From Flavobacterium lipolyticum (lineage in GTDB: Bacteria > Bacteroidota > Bacteroidia > Flavobacteriales > Flavobacteriaceae), in assembly GCF_020905335.1 (NCBI RefSeq), contig NZ_JAJJMN010000001.1, positions 620,001 to 684,000 of the forward strand: a DNA stretch of 64,000 nucleotides, read 5' to 3'. This document shows, one piece after another, positions 25,230-33,551 of the stretch. Made by a program: the position numbers and the translations under genes. The notes beneath the pieces were generated by a model that made no database searches, was not told the origin of the DNA, and saw only the letters and a program-made list of their open reading frames with translations. Positions within the stretch are counted from its first letter, which is position 1; each line of letters opens with the position of its first letter.

Positions 25230-28200
25230 ATGAGTTTCATAAACAGTATTATTAAAGTCTTTGTAGGTGATAAATCACAGAAAGATGTCAAAGCTTTACA
25301 GCCTTACTTAAACAAAATTAAAACATTCGAAACCAGCCTAATGAGCTTGTCTCACGACGAATTAAGGGCCAGAACTGTATTTTTTAAGGAAAGAATAAAA
25401 GAAGCCAGAGCTGATAAAGATGCTAAAATTGCTTCGCTTAAAGCAGAAGTAGAAAACATCGAAGACATCGACAAAAGAGAAGATCTTTATGATGCGATTG
25501 ATACTCTTGAAAAAGAAGCTTACGAAATCTCAGAAAAAATTTTATTGGAAATCCTTCCTGAAGCTTTCTCTGTAGTAAAAGAAACTGCAAGACGTTTCAA
25601 AGAAAATTCTCATATTGAAGTTACCTCAACTGCAAAAGACCGCGAATTTTCGGCAACAAAACCATACGTTGTTATAGATGGCGAAAAATCTGTCTGGGCT
25701 AACAAATGGAATGCTGCCGGAAAAGACATCACCTGGGATATGATTCACTACGATGTTCAGTTAATTGGCGGTATGGTGTTGCACGAAGGTAAAGTTGCCG
25801 AGATGCAAACAGGGGAAGGTAAAACTTTAGTTGCTACACTTCCATTATACTTAAATGCCTTGACCGGGAACGGAGTTCACTTAGTAACCGTGAATGATTA
25901 CCTTGCCAAACGTGATAGTACATGGAAAGCACCTTTATTTGAATTCCATGGTTTAACTGTTGATTGTATCGATAATCACCAGCCAAGTACGGAACAAAGA
26001 AAGAAAGCATACGACGCCGATATCACTTACGGAACCAATAACGAATTTGGTTTTGACTATTTAAGAGATAACATGGCACATTCGCCAAGCGATTTAGTAC
26101 AAAGAAAACACAACTATGCTATTGTCGATGAGGTCGATTCTGTATTGATTGATGACGCCAGAACACCACTTATTATTTCAGGACCGGTACCTCAGGGAGA
26201 CCGTCATGAATTTAATGAGCTGAAACCAAAAATCGAAAACTTAGTAGCACAACAACGTCAGTTGGCAAACGGTTTCTTAGCAGAAGCAAAAAAATTAATC
26301 AAAGAAGGAAATACTAAAGAAGGTGGATTCTTATTGTTAAGAGCTTACAGAAGTTTACCTAAAAATAAAGCATTAATTAAATTTTTGAGTGAAGAAGGAA
26401 TCAAACAATTGCTTCAAAAAACCGAAAATCAATACATGCAGGACAACAATCGCGAAATGCATAAAGTGGATGAAGCTTTGTATTTTGTAATTGAAGAAAA
26501 AAACAATCAGGTTGAATTGACAGATAATGGTATCCAATATCTTTCAGGAGATACTGATCCTGACTTTTTCGTACTTCCGGATATCGGAACTGAAATTGCC
26601 GCTATCGAAAAGCAAAAACTAGACAAAGATGGTGAAGCAGAAGCGAAAGAAAGATTATTCCAGGATTTTGGAGTAAAAAGCGAGCGTATTCATACTCTAA
26701 CTCAACTTTTAAAAGCCTACGCTCTTTTCGAGAAAGATGTAGAATATGTGATCATGGACAACAAAATTATGATTGTCGATGAGCAAACTGGCCGTATCAT
26801 GGATGGCCGTCGTTATTCTGACGGTTTACACCAGGCGATCGAAGCTAAAGAAAATGTAAAAATCGAAGCTGCTACACAAACTTTTGCAACTGTTACATTA
26901 CAGAATTATTTCAGAATGTACAGTAAATTAGGTGGTATGACCGGTACAGCTGTTACAGAAGCTGGCGAGTTATGGCAGATTTACAAATTAGACGTTGTTG
27001 AAATTCCAACCAACCGTCCGATTGCGAGACAAGATAAAGAAGACTATATCTACAAAACAACACGTGAAAAATTCAATGCTGTAATTGAAGACGTAACTGA
27101 ATTATCAAATGCAGGAAGACCTGTTCTTATTGGAACAACTTCTGTAGAGATTTCAGAGTTATTAAGCCGTATGTTGAAAATGAGAGGCGTTACACATAAC
27201 GTTTTGAATGCTAAAATGCACAAACAAGAGGCACAAATTGTAGAAGAAGCAGGAAAAGCCGGAGTAGTAACGATTGCAACCAACATGGCTGGTCGTGGTA
27301 CCGATATTAAATTAACTCCAGAGGTAAAAGCTGCCGGAGGTTTAGCCATCGTGGGTACAGAGCGTCATGACTCTCGTCGTGTAGACAGACAGTTACGTGG
27401 TCGTGCAGGACGTCAGGGAGATCCGGGAAGTTCTCAGTTTTATGTTTCACTTGAAGACAACTTAATGCGTTTATTTGGTTCTGAAAGAGTAGCCAAAGTG
27501 ATGGACAGAATGGGACTTCAGGAAGGCGAAGTAATTCAGCATTCTATGATGACGAAATCTATCGAGCGTGCACAGAAAAAAGTAGAAGAAAATAACTTTG
27601 GTGTTCGTAAACGTTTATTAGAATATGATGACGTAATGAACTCTCAACGTGAAGTAGTATACAAACGTCGTCGTCATGCTTTGTTTGGTGAGCGTTTGAA
27701 ACTGGATATCGCAAACATGCTTTACGATACTTGTGAGCTAATCGTAAGTCAAAATAAAGCAGCTAATGATTTCAAAACTTTCGAATTTGATCTGATCCGT
27801 TATTTCTCTATCACTTCTCCAATTTCTGAAGCTGATTTTACGAAATTATCAGACATCGAAATTACAGGAAAAATATACAAAGAGACTTTGACTTTCTATA
27901 CTGAAAAAACAGAAAGAAGCGCCAGAGAAGCTTTCCCAATCATTAAAGGAGTTTACGAAGAGCCAAACAATCATTTTGAGCGTATCGTAGTTCCATTTAC
28001 AGACGGTATCAAAACACTGAATGTGGTAACCGACTTGAAAAAAGCATACGACAGCGAAGGAGCTCAGTTAATTGCCGATTTCGAGAAAAACATTACTCTT
28101 TCTATCGTTGATGAGGCCTGGAAAAAACATTTACGCAAAATGGACGAATTGAAACAATCAGTTCAATTGGCCGTTCACGAGCAAAAAGATCCATTGCTTA

Positions 28201-28571
28201 TTTACAAATTAGAAGCTTTCAATTTGTTCAGAGGAATGTTAGACAACGTTAACAGAGAAGTTATTTCATTCTTGTTCAAAGGGGATTTACCGGCTCAAAA
28301 CGTTCCTGAAATTCACGAAGCTAAAGAAGTACGTCAAAAAGAAAACTTCAAATTAAGCAAAGACGAAATCGTAAACAGCGAGGAAATCAACCGTGAAGCC
28401 GGAGAAACACAACAGCGTCAGGTTACAGAAACGATTGTAAGAGATATGCCAAAAATCAATCGTAATGATACCGTAACTGTTCAGGAAGTTGCAACCGGCA
28501 AAACAGAAACAATGAAATTTAAAAAAGCGGAATCTTTAGTAGCCTCAGGCGAATGGGTTATCGTTAAATAA
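25230..28571 (+). CDS. secA: preprotein translocase ATPase SecA
   Basis: A 1113-residue SecA, longer than the ~900-residue Escherichia coli protein, as is usual in Bacteroidota. Walker A is [12 protein letters not shown], the DEAD-like motif lies in [18 protein letters not shown], helicase motifs include [11 protein letters not shown] and [18 protein letters not shown], and the preprotein-crosslinking domain is enlarged (insertion ~residues 325-400). SecA drives unfolded precursors through SecYEG at the inner membrane. The C-terminus ends [12 protein letters not shown] and lacks the Cys-rich zinc tail that binds SecB in Proteobacteria. It is followed by paired palindromes. Confidence 0.97.
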   Translation: MSFINSIIKVFVGDKSQKDVKALQPYLNKIKTFETSLMSLSHDELRARTVFFKERIKEARADKDAKIASLKAEVENIEDIDKREDLYDAIDTLEKEAYEISEKILLEILPEAFSVVKETARRFKENSHIEVTSTAKDREFSATKPYVVIDGEKSVWANKWNAAGKDITWDMIHYDVQLIGGMVLHEGKVAEMQTGEGKTLVATLPLYLNALTGNGVHLVTVNDYLAKRDSTWKAPLFEFHGLTVDCIDNHQPSTEQRKKAYDADITYGTNNEFGFDYLRDNMAHSPSDLVQRKHNYAIVDEVDSVLIDDARTPLIISGPVPQGDRHEFNELKPKIENLVAQQRQLANGFLAEAKKLIKEGNTKEGGFLLLRAYRSLPKNKALIKFLSEEGIKQLLQKTENQYMQDNNREMHKVDEALYFVIEEKNNQVELTDNGIQYLSGDTDPDFFVLPDIGTEIAAIEKQKLDKDGEAEAKERLFQDFGVKSERIHTLTQLLKAYALFEKDVEYVIMDNKIMIVDEQTGRIMDGRRYSDGLHQAIEAKENVKIEAATQTFATVTLQNYFRMYSKLGGMTGTAVTEAGELWQIYKLDVVEIPTNRPIARQDKEDYIYKTTREKFNAVIEDVTELSNAGRPVLIGTTSVEISELLSRMLKMRGVTHNVLNAKMHKQEAQIVEEAGKAGVVTIATNMAGRGTDIKLTPEVKAAGGLAIVGTERHDSRRVDRQLRGRAGRQGDPGSSQFYVSLEDNLMRLFGSERVAKVMDRMGLQEGEVIQHSMMTKSIERAQKKVEENNFGVRKRLLEYDDVMNSQREVVYKRRRHALFGERLKLDIANMLYDTCELIVSQNKAANDFKTFEFDLIRYFSITSPISEADFTKLSDIEITGKIYKETLTFYTEKTERSAREAFPIIKGVYEEPNNHFERIVVPFTDGIKTLNVVTDLKKAYDSEGAQLIADFEKNITLSIVDEAWKKHLRKMDELKQSVQLAVHEQKDPLLIYKLEAFNLFRGMLDNVNREVISFLFKGDLPAQNVPEIHEAKEVRQKENFKLSKDEIVNSEEINREAGETQQRQVTETIVRDMPKINRNDTVTVQEVATGKTETMKFKKAESLVASGEWVIVK

Positions 28572-28591
28572 TAAAGACTTTTAATTAAGCT

Positions 28592-28624
28592 AACCCGACA
28601 GGTTTCAAAAAACCTGTCGGGTTT
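28592..28624 (+). terminator. CCCGACAGG palindrome, terminator of secA
   Basis: AACCCGACAGGTT and AACCTGTCGGGTT form a perfect 13-bp stem around a short loop, followed by TATCTTTTT. It is one of three related palindromes in the window (also 28662 and 62530). Confidence 0.85.
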
Positions 28625-28661
28625 ATCTTTTTAAATCATCCGATTTACGAAAACAATTATC

Positions 28662-28694
28662 AAATCCGACAGGTTTTAAAAACGTGTCGGATTT
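28662..28694. repeat. TCCGACAGG palindrome, second copy
   Basis: AAATCCGACA (28662-28671) pairs with TGTCGGATTT (28685-28694) and is followed by ATTTTTTTG. Its centre GGTTTTAAAAACG differs by one base from a perfect palindrome. It is nearly the same element as at 28592 and 62530 and lies just before the promoter of the next gene. Confidence 0.8.
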
Positions 28695-28745
28695 ATTTTT
28701 TTGAAAAAAAAACAGCATTTGTTCGTTCAAAAAACGATTATAGTG

Positions 28746-28753
28746 TATTTTTG
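28746..28753 (+). promoter_or_regulatory. -7 box TATTTTTG of the Cys-motif gene
   Basis: A TAnnTTTG match with TTTG at 28718-28721 as a possible -33 box (24-base gap, a little long). The TTG at 28751 lies within the box, so translation must begin further down, at TTG 28778. Confidence 0.5.
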
Positions 28754-28777
28754 CATTCGAAACAACGAAATCTACTC

Positions 28778-29155
28778 TTGAAGAAGTTATTTACCATATT
28801 TCTTTCCTGTATGCTCCTAGTGCCCTCATTCGGCAGTTTTGTTGTTTATACCTCTTTCAAATTAAATCAGGACGAGATCGTAAAAACGATTTGTGTGCAG
28901 CGTAAATTAATTTTTAACACCTGTAACGGTCGATGCGAACTTCAGAAAAGTTTAAAAAAATACGCTGACAACGAAAAGAAAATGCAAAACAACCTGAAAG
29001 AAAAATCAGAGATCGTTTACATTCAAAATACAACCACAGCCGATTTTAAATTAGTAGCACCTATAGAATCTAAAGTAAAAATTTATGCTTCTTTAGACGA
29101 AAAACCTATTTCGGTTTCTATTACTACTTTTCATCCTCCCTCCTATTTTATATAA
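28778..29155 (+). CDS. small membrane-anchored protein with C-x9-C-x3-C motif
   Basis: A 125-residue protein. Starting at TTG 28778 (the earlier TTG 28751 is inside the promoter box), it opens MKKLFTIFLSCMLLVPSFGSF, a signal sequence or anchor. It then has an absolutely spaced cysteine motif, Cys39, Cys49 and Cys53 (ICVQRK...TCNGRCELQK), followed by a Lys-rich amphipathic helix. Proteins with such CNGKCxL-like motifs recur in Bacteroidota next to copper or metal genes, from memory. Here it directly precedes the MbnP/MbnH block. A role in metal binding or delivery outside the cytoplasm is inferred; no enzyme motif is seen. Confidence 0.65.
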   Translation: MKKLFTIFLSCMLLVPSFGSFVVYTSFKLNQDEIVKTICVQRKLIFNTCNGRCELQKSLKKYADNEKKMQNNLKEKSEIVYIQNTTTADFKLVAPIESKVKIYASLDEKPISVSITTFHPPSYFI

Positions 29156-29194
29156 TTTTTTATGACTATTCGTGACTAATACCAAGCTGGTAAA

Positions 29195-29285
29195 ATTAGC
29201 CACAGATTAGAATGATTTCCACAGATTTCTTTATTAATTGTGTATAAAATCTATGTAAATCTGCAAAATCAGTGGCGAAAAAGTA
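29195..29285. repeat. GCCACAGATT / AATCTGC...AGTGGCG inverted repeat
   Basis: TAGCCACAGATTAGAATGATT and ACAGATTTCTTT are answered by GTAAATCTGC and CAGTGGCGA about 60 bases later, forming a long imperfect hairpin between the Cys-motif gene and mbnP. It looks like a member of an intergenic palindrome family. Confidence 0.55.
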
Positions 29286-29435
29286 CCCTTGGTGTGCATT
29301 GAGGACAGTCATATAATTTTTTAAATCCCGTTTCATTATCAATTGAAATGATTTTTTATTGTACCTAAAAAACAATAAAAAATGTGCTTGCTCGCACCCA
29401 AAAATTTAAAATTACAATTATATAAAATTCTTAAA

Positions 29436-30239
29436 ATGAAAAATACTTTATACAAAGCCCTTGCTATTGTAGCACTATCTATATCTTTATTTTCCTGTTC
29501 AAACGAAGACAATAACGAAACTGTTTCAGGAAATGGAAACATCACTTTAAAATTCGACAATGCTTATGGTGCAAACGATCTTATTTTAAACACACAGGGT
29601 AATATAACTTCAAACAACGAAGTACTAAAAATCAACCTTGTGAAGTATATCGTGAGCAATGTTGTTTTCACAAAAGCAGACGGAACGACTTTTACCTATC
29701 CCAAAAGCAAAAGCTACTTTATTGCTGACGAATCTACCACTGCCGGTCAGCAATTTAAACTAACAGATGTTCCCGCAGGTGATTATGTGAAAGTAAAATT
29801 CGGAATCGGAGTTGACGAAGCGCAATGGAAACTGGGTGCTGCGGGTCAGGGAGATTTTCTTGCACAGGCAGACGCTGCCGGTATGATGTGGTCATGGGCT
29901 GCCGGATATAAATTTCTTGCTTTCGAAGGTACTTTTACCTCATCGACTGTTACAACTGCTACGCCATTTATGATCCATACCGGAAAAACAGGAACAGATT
30001 ACAACTATACTGAAGTAACTGTCGATTTTCCAACAAAAGCTTTGGTTCGTTCTAACATTACTCCTGCTGTTCATATTATAACAGATCTTTCTAAAATAAT
30101 TGACGGTCAGAACAAAATCAAACTTTCCGATAATAATATGGGTGGTATGGGTGCCATGATTATGGGTGGCGCAAAACTGCCATTAATCACTCAAAACATT
30201 TCAACAATGTTTAGAATTGACCACGTACACAACGATTAA
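29436..30239 (+). CDS. mbnP: MbnP family lipoprotein (copy 1)
   Basis: A 267-residue lipoprotein from ATG 29436 (lipobox LFSC, Cys21). The domain starts ITLKFDNAYGANDLILN, and the family hallmark MMWSWAAGYKFLAFEG places Trp at residues 152 and 154; another Trp is at 131. MbnP proteins are periplasmic or surface proteins found with MauG-like MbnH enzymes; in the studied system MbnH oxidises a tryptophan of MbnP to kynurenine, creating a Cu(I) site. Lipid anchoring here would place it on an envelope membrane. It begins a run mbnP-mbnH-mbnP-mbnH. The C-terminal Met/Gly-rich segment (NNMGGMGAMIMGG) could add copper ligands, by inference. Confidence 0.85.
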   Translation: MKNTLYKALAIVALSISLFSCSNEDNNETVSGNGNITLKFDNAYGANDLILNTQGNITSNNEVLKINLVKYIVSNVVFTKADGTTFTYPKSKSYFIADESTTAGQQFKLTDVPAGDYVKVKFGIGVDEAQWKLGAAGQGDFLAQADAAGMMWSWAAGYKFLAFEGTFTSSTVTTATPFMIHTGKTGTDYNYTEVTVDFPTKALVRSNITPAVHIITDLSKIIDGQNKIKLSDNNMGGMGAMIMGGAKLPLITQNISTMFRIDHVHND

Positions 30240-30257
30240 TTTATTTTTTAAGAAGTA

Positions 30258-30330
30258 CAAACCTTTAGGCAAAACCTAAACAATCCACTATACCGTATCT
30301 TTTGTGTCCGCTAAAATGGACACAAGAGTA
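30258..30330 (+). promoter_or_regulatory. two hairpins between mbnP1 and mbnH1
   Basis: TTTAGG-caaaa-CCTAAA (~30263-30279) and TTGTGTCC (30302-30309) with GGACACAA (30318-30325). Neither is followed by a strong T run, so these look more like mRNA processing or regulatory structures than terminators. They occupy the 229-bp gap, the widest inside the cluster. Confidence 0.4.
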
Positions 30331-30468
30331 TATTGGTAACGGAAAAAAACACAGATACTTCTGCAAATCAAAGAGTAATCCCGGTAATTTTTAGTTTGTT
30401 CTACTTTGTGCTAACTCACGCAGGTAGTAATAAAAAATGCTCTTTACTCTTTTTACACCCAAAATATC

Positions 30469-31509
30469 ATGCTGAAAATAAAATACTTTCTTTGGCTATT
30501 GATTCCACTAATATGGAGCTGTTCGAATGAAGAGGAAGAATATGTAAATATTCCTTTAGAATTTAAAGTCCCTTCTAATTTCCCCGCTTTAGCGTACAAT
30601 ATTGCTCAGAATCCTCCAACAGTAAAAGGATTTGAACTGGGCAAAAAACTATTCTATGACGGACGTTTAGCGTCAGACGGAGTTGTTTCCTGTGGCTTTT
30701 GTCACATACAGGCTAATGCCTTCACTCATCACGGACACACGGTTAGTCATGGTGTAAACGATGCTCAGGGAACACGAAATACACCACCAATTCAAAATCT
30801 GGCTTACCAGTCTGTGTTTATGTACGATGGTTCTGCGGATCATTTAGACCTGCAGCCTATAATTCCGTTGACGAGTATTATAGAAATGAATGGGAATCTG
30901 AATGCTATTCTAAAAATGATGAAAGCCGACAAAGAATACCAAAAATTATTTGGACAGGCTTTTACTGACAAAGAAATCTCAACCGAAAACATGCTGAAAG
31001 CGCTTTCGCAGTTTATGGTTATGGTTACTTCTTCTAATTCAAAATTTGACAAATACAGACGTAAGGAGGCCGGCGGAACTTTAACTGCAGACGAATTGGC
31101 AGGATATGATTTGTTCCAATCAAAATGTGCTTCCTGCCATGCTACTGATTTACAAACCGACAATTCGTTTCGAAACAATGGTCTGGCTGTGAACCCAATG
31201 GTGAATGATGTCGGAAGATACAAAGTCACCGAACTGGCGAGCGATTACTACAAATTTAAAGTGCCCAGTTTACGGAATGTAGAAGTCTCCGGACCTTATA
31301 TGCACGACGGGCGATTCGGAACTCTGGAAGGTGTTCTGGATCACTATGCAAGAGGAATAGAATCCTCACCAACTCTGGATCCGATATTAAAACAAAACGG
31401 AAAATTTGGAATCACACTTTCCGAAACCGATAAAAAGCAAATCATAGCCTTCCTGAAAACATTAACCGATACAAGCTATTTAACTGACAAACGTTTTTCG
31501 GAATTTTAA
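30469..31509 (+). CDS. mbnH: MbnH-like di-haem c-type enzyme (MauG/CcpA superfamily), copy 1
   Basis: A 346-residue lipoprotein (lipobox IWSC, Cys18) with two haem-binding motifs, CGFCH (Cys75, Cys78, His79) and CASCH (Cys220, Cys223, His224). The conserved tail YMHDGRFGTLEGVLDHY is typical of bacterial di-haem peroxidases and MauG-like proteins. Paired with MbnP, such enzymes use peroxide or oxygen to oxidise a Trp on the partner rather than detoxifying peroxide in bulk. The last ~41 codons are much more similar to copy 2 than the rest of the gene. It follows mbnP1 on the same strand. Confidence 0.88.
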   Translation: MLKIKYFLWLLIPLIWSCSNEEEEYVNIPLEFKVPSNFPALAYNIAQNPPTVKGFELGKKLFYDGRLASDGVVSCGFCHIQANAFTHHGHTVSHGVNDAQGTRNTPPIQNLAYQSVFMYDGSADHLDLQPIIPLTSIIEMNGNLNAILKMMKADKEYQKLFGQAFTDKEISTENMLKALSQFMVMVTSSNSKFDKYRRKEAGGTLTADELAGYDLFQSKCASCHATDLQTDNSFRNNGLAVNPMVNDVGRYKVTELASDYYKFKVPSLRNVEVSGPYMHDGRFGTLEGVLDHYARGIESSPTLDPILKQNGKFGITLSETDKKQIIAFLKTLTDTSYLTDKRFSEF

Positions 31510-31537
31510 AAAACAATTTATTATAAAAACTTATAAA

Positions 31538-32320
31538 ATGACAAAACTTAAAAACATAACCTTAATTCTTATTTCTTTAATAGCTCTTAGCGCATGCTCT
31601 AGTGACGATGCACAGGCACCTGATGTTAGTGGAAATACACAAATCACTTTTGATTCAAAAATAGGAACCACAGATTTTGCCCTAAACACACCATTTACCA
31701 TTGCCGGACAATCTTACAAATTTGAACGTTTACGTTATTGGGTAAGTGATATGAAATTGGTAAGCGATCAAAACAAAACCTATTCGTTAGCAAATTCTTT
31801 CTTTTTGATGGAAGAAACAAATGAAATTTTAATTCAGGAAAAATACAAATATGCAGCGGCCAAAAGAGAAACGATAGACTTAGCAAATGTACCGTCGGGT
31901 TCCTATACAAAACTTATTTTCTCTGTTGGTGTTGACGCAACTCATAATGATAATATGAGTATTCAGAATGGTGAATTATCTCAACTTAACGGAATGACGA
32001 ATGTTTCATGGATGTGGCATACAAGTTATATTTTCTCTAGTTTGATTGGTAAAAATGTAACACCAACTACACCCGTAGCCATTTCTGTAGAAACAGGCCT
32101 GAATACAAATTACAAAACAGTAGAAATTACTTTACCAACTGCTTTAGTAGTAAGCGCAAGCAAAACAGCTAAATTGAACTTAAATGTTGATGTTGAGAAA
32201 ATTGTTAAGGACATTGATTTAGTTACCAATCCAAAAGTGTCTGCCAATAAGCCTGAATTAATGGCTAAAGCAGCCGATAATTACAAAAACAATGTTTTTA
32301 CATTTAAAAGCATCGAATAA
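31538..32320 (+). CDS. mbnP: MbnP family lipoprotein (copy 2)
   Basis: A 260-residue lipoprotein (lipobox LSAC, Cys20). The domain begins ITFDSKIGTTDFALN and carries the hallmark SWMWHTSYIFSSLIGK with Trp158 and Trp160; copy 1 has GYKF where this has SYIF. The Trp131 of copy 1 has no counterpart (THNDN here). It shares the MbnP layout but differs strongly in sequence from copy 1, so the pair is an old duplication or separate acquisition. It starts 28 bp after mbnH1 and ends 3 bp before mbnH2, so it is very likely co-transcribed and matched with mbnH2. Confidence 0.83.
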   Translation: MTKLKNITLILISLIALSACSSDDAQAPDVSGNTQITFDSKIGTTDFALNTPFTIAGQSYKFERLRYWVSDMKLVSDQNKTYSLANSFFLMEETNEILIQEKYKYAAAKRETIDLANVPSGSYTKLIFSVGVDATHNDNMSIQNGELSQLNGMTNVSWMWHTSYIFSSLIGKNVTPTTPVAISVETGLNTNYKTVEITLPTALVVSASKTAKLNLNVDVEKIVKDIDLVTNPKVSANKPELMAKAADNYKNNVFTFKSIE

Positions 32321-32323
32321 TTA

Positions 32324-33385
32324 ATGACAAACAAAAGCATTAAAATTGGGAGCATTATGGGATTGGTTTTTCTAAGCCTTTCCTGTAATGATCTTGATGA
32401 TTCTTATCAGGAACTACAACCATTGGTTACGATTCCTGCTAATTTCCCTGAATTTATTGATTCTAAAACAAATCCTCTCAGTGCAGACGGAATTGCATTA
32501 GGAAAAAAATTGTTCTTTGATAAAAGACTTTCTGGAAACAATCAGATTTCATGTGCAACTTGTCATCAACAAAATTTAGCCTTTTCTGATGGTTTTGCCT
32601 TAACTAATAATGGTATTTCCGGAAAAAAATTAGAGCGAAACTCCCCTGCATTAATGAATTTAGCCTGGACTACTAACGGGCTATTTTGGGATGGAGGTTC
32701 TACGAATTTAGAATCTCAAGCTTTTGCACCACTAGCTCACGAAGATGAAATGCATCAGAATTTAGGAGAGTTAATAGAGGAATTAAATGAGGATGCTCAT
32801 TACCCTGCAATGTTTCAAAAAGCATTTGGAAAAGCGATTAATCAAGCTGATATTGTAAAGGCAATAGCGCAATTTGAGCGAACTATGATTTCTGGAAACT
32901 CAAGATATGACAAATATGTCCGTGGAGAAACCGGGGGCCATTTAGATGAAAATGAATTAAAAGGGCTCCAACTTGCGGAACAATTTTGCTTCTCTTGTCA
33001 TAAGACTCCTTTATTAACTGACAATTTGTATCACAACAACGGGATTGACAGCAATTTTACTGATGACACTGAGCTTATGATCAAAAAAGGGAGAGCCAGG
33101 GTTACAAATTTAGCGGATGATTTGGGCAAGTTCAAAACGCCTACTTTACGCAATGTTGAAAAGACGGGTCCATACATGCATGATGGAAGATTTGCAACTT
33201 TAGATGAAGTACTTAATCATTATTCTGAAGGAGTTAAAGATTCCCCTAGTTTAGATGTAATCCTAAAACAAAACGGAAAGTTTGGAATCACACTTTCCGA
33301 AACGGATAAAAAACAAATCATAGCTTTCCTAAAAACGTTAACGGATACAGCATTTTTAACTGATAAACGTTTTGCAGAATTTTAA
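32324..33385 (+). CDS. mbnH: MbnH-like di-haem c-type enzyme, copy 2
   Basis: A 353-residue lipoprotein (lipobox SLSC, Cys21) with haem motifs CATCH (Cys77, Cys80, His81) and CFSCH (Cys222, Cys225, His226), and the tail YMHDGRFATLDEVLNHY. Compared with copy 1 it has FERTMISGNSRYDKYVRGE in place of FMVMVTSSNSKFDKYRRKE; the FERT form is nearer to classical cytochrome c peroxidases. It follows mbnP2 by 3 bp, so the two are an operon pair. The enzyme would sit lipid-anchored in the envelope and accept electrons or oxidise the partner MbnP. Confidence 0.88.
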   Translation: MTNKSIKIGSIMGLVFLSLSCNDLDDSYQELQPLVTIPANFPEFIDSKTNPLSADGIALGKKLFFDKRLSGNNQISCATCHQQNLAFSDGFALTNNGISGKKLERNSPALMNLAWTTNGLFWDGGSTNLESQAFAPLAHEDEMHQNLGELIEELNEDAHYPAMFQKAFGKAINQADIVKAIAQFERTMISGNSRYDKYVRGETGGHLDENELKGLQLAEQFCFSCHKTPLLTDNLYHNNGIDSNFTDDTELMIKKGRARVTNLADDLGKFKTPTLRNVEKTGPYMHDGRFATLDEVLNHYSEGVKDSPSLDVILKQNGKFGITLSETDKKQIIAFLKTLTDTAFLTDKRFAEF

Positions 33386-33451
33386 AAATACGGCCGCAGA
33401 TTATTGTACTGTAGAAATATATAAGCTGTAATAAAAAACATAATGAAAACC

Positions 33452-33538
33452 GAAGTCCTAGCCCCGATAGAGGCGGTATCCTTTTTGGGTGATTTTTCTT
33501 CACCCAAAAAGATAAAGCCGAAAGCGGGATTAGCTTCT
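33452..33538 (+). ncRNA. structured RNA element resembling Flavo-1
   Basis: Three nested stems are visible: outer GAAG...CTTC with CTA/TAG and CCCG/CGGG, middle GGCGGTATC with GATAAAGCC, and an inner hairpin TTTTTGGGTGA / TTCACCCAAAAA. The text GCCCCGATAGAGGCGG and CCGAAAGCGGGA match my memory of the Flavo-1 motif, a conserved RNA of unknown function in Flavobacteria. It lies between mbnH2 and the outer-membrane protein gene. Confidence 0.6.
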
Positions 33539-33551
33539 AAAAATAATTAAG

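Noticed and set aside
30333..30530. 65-codon plus-strand frame before mbnH1
   Set aside because: Overlaps the mbnH1 start in another frame and lacks a signal or motif. The mbnH1 frame with lipobox and haem motifs is the real gene.
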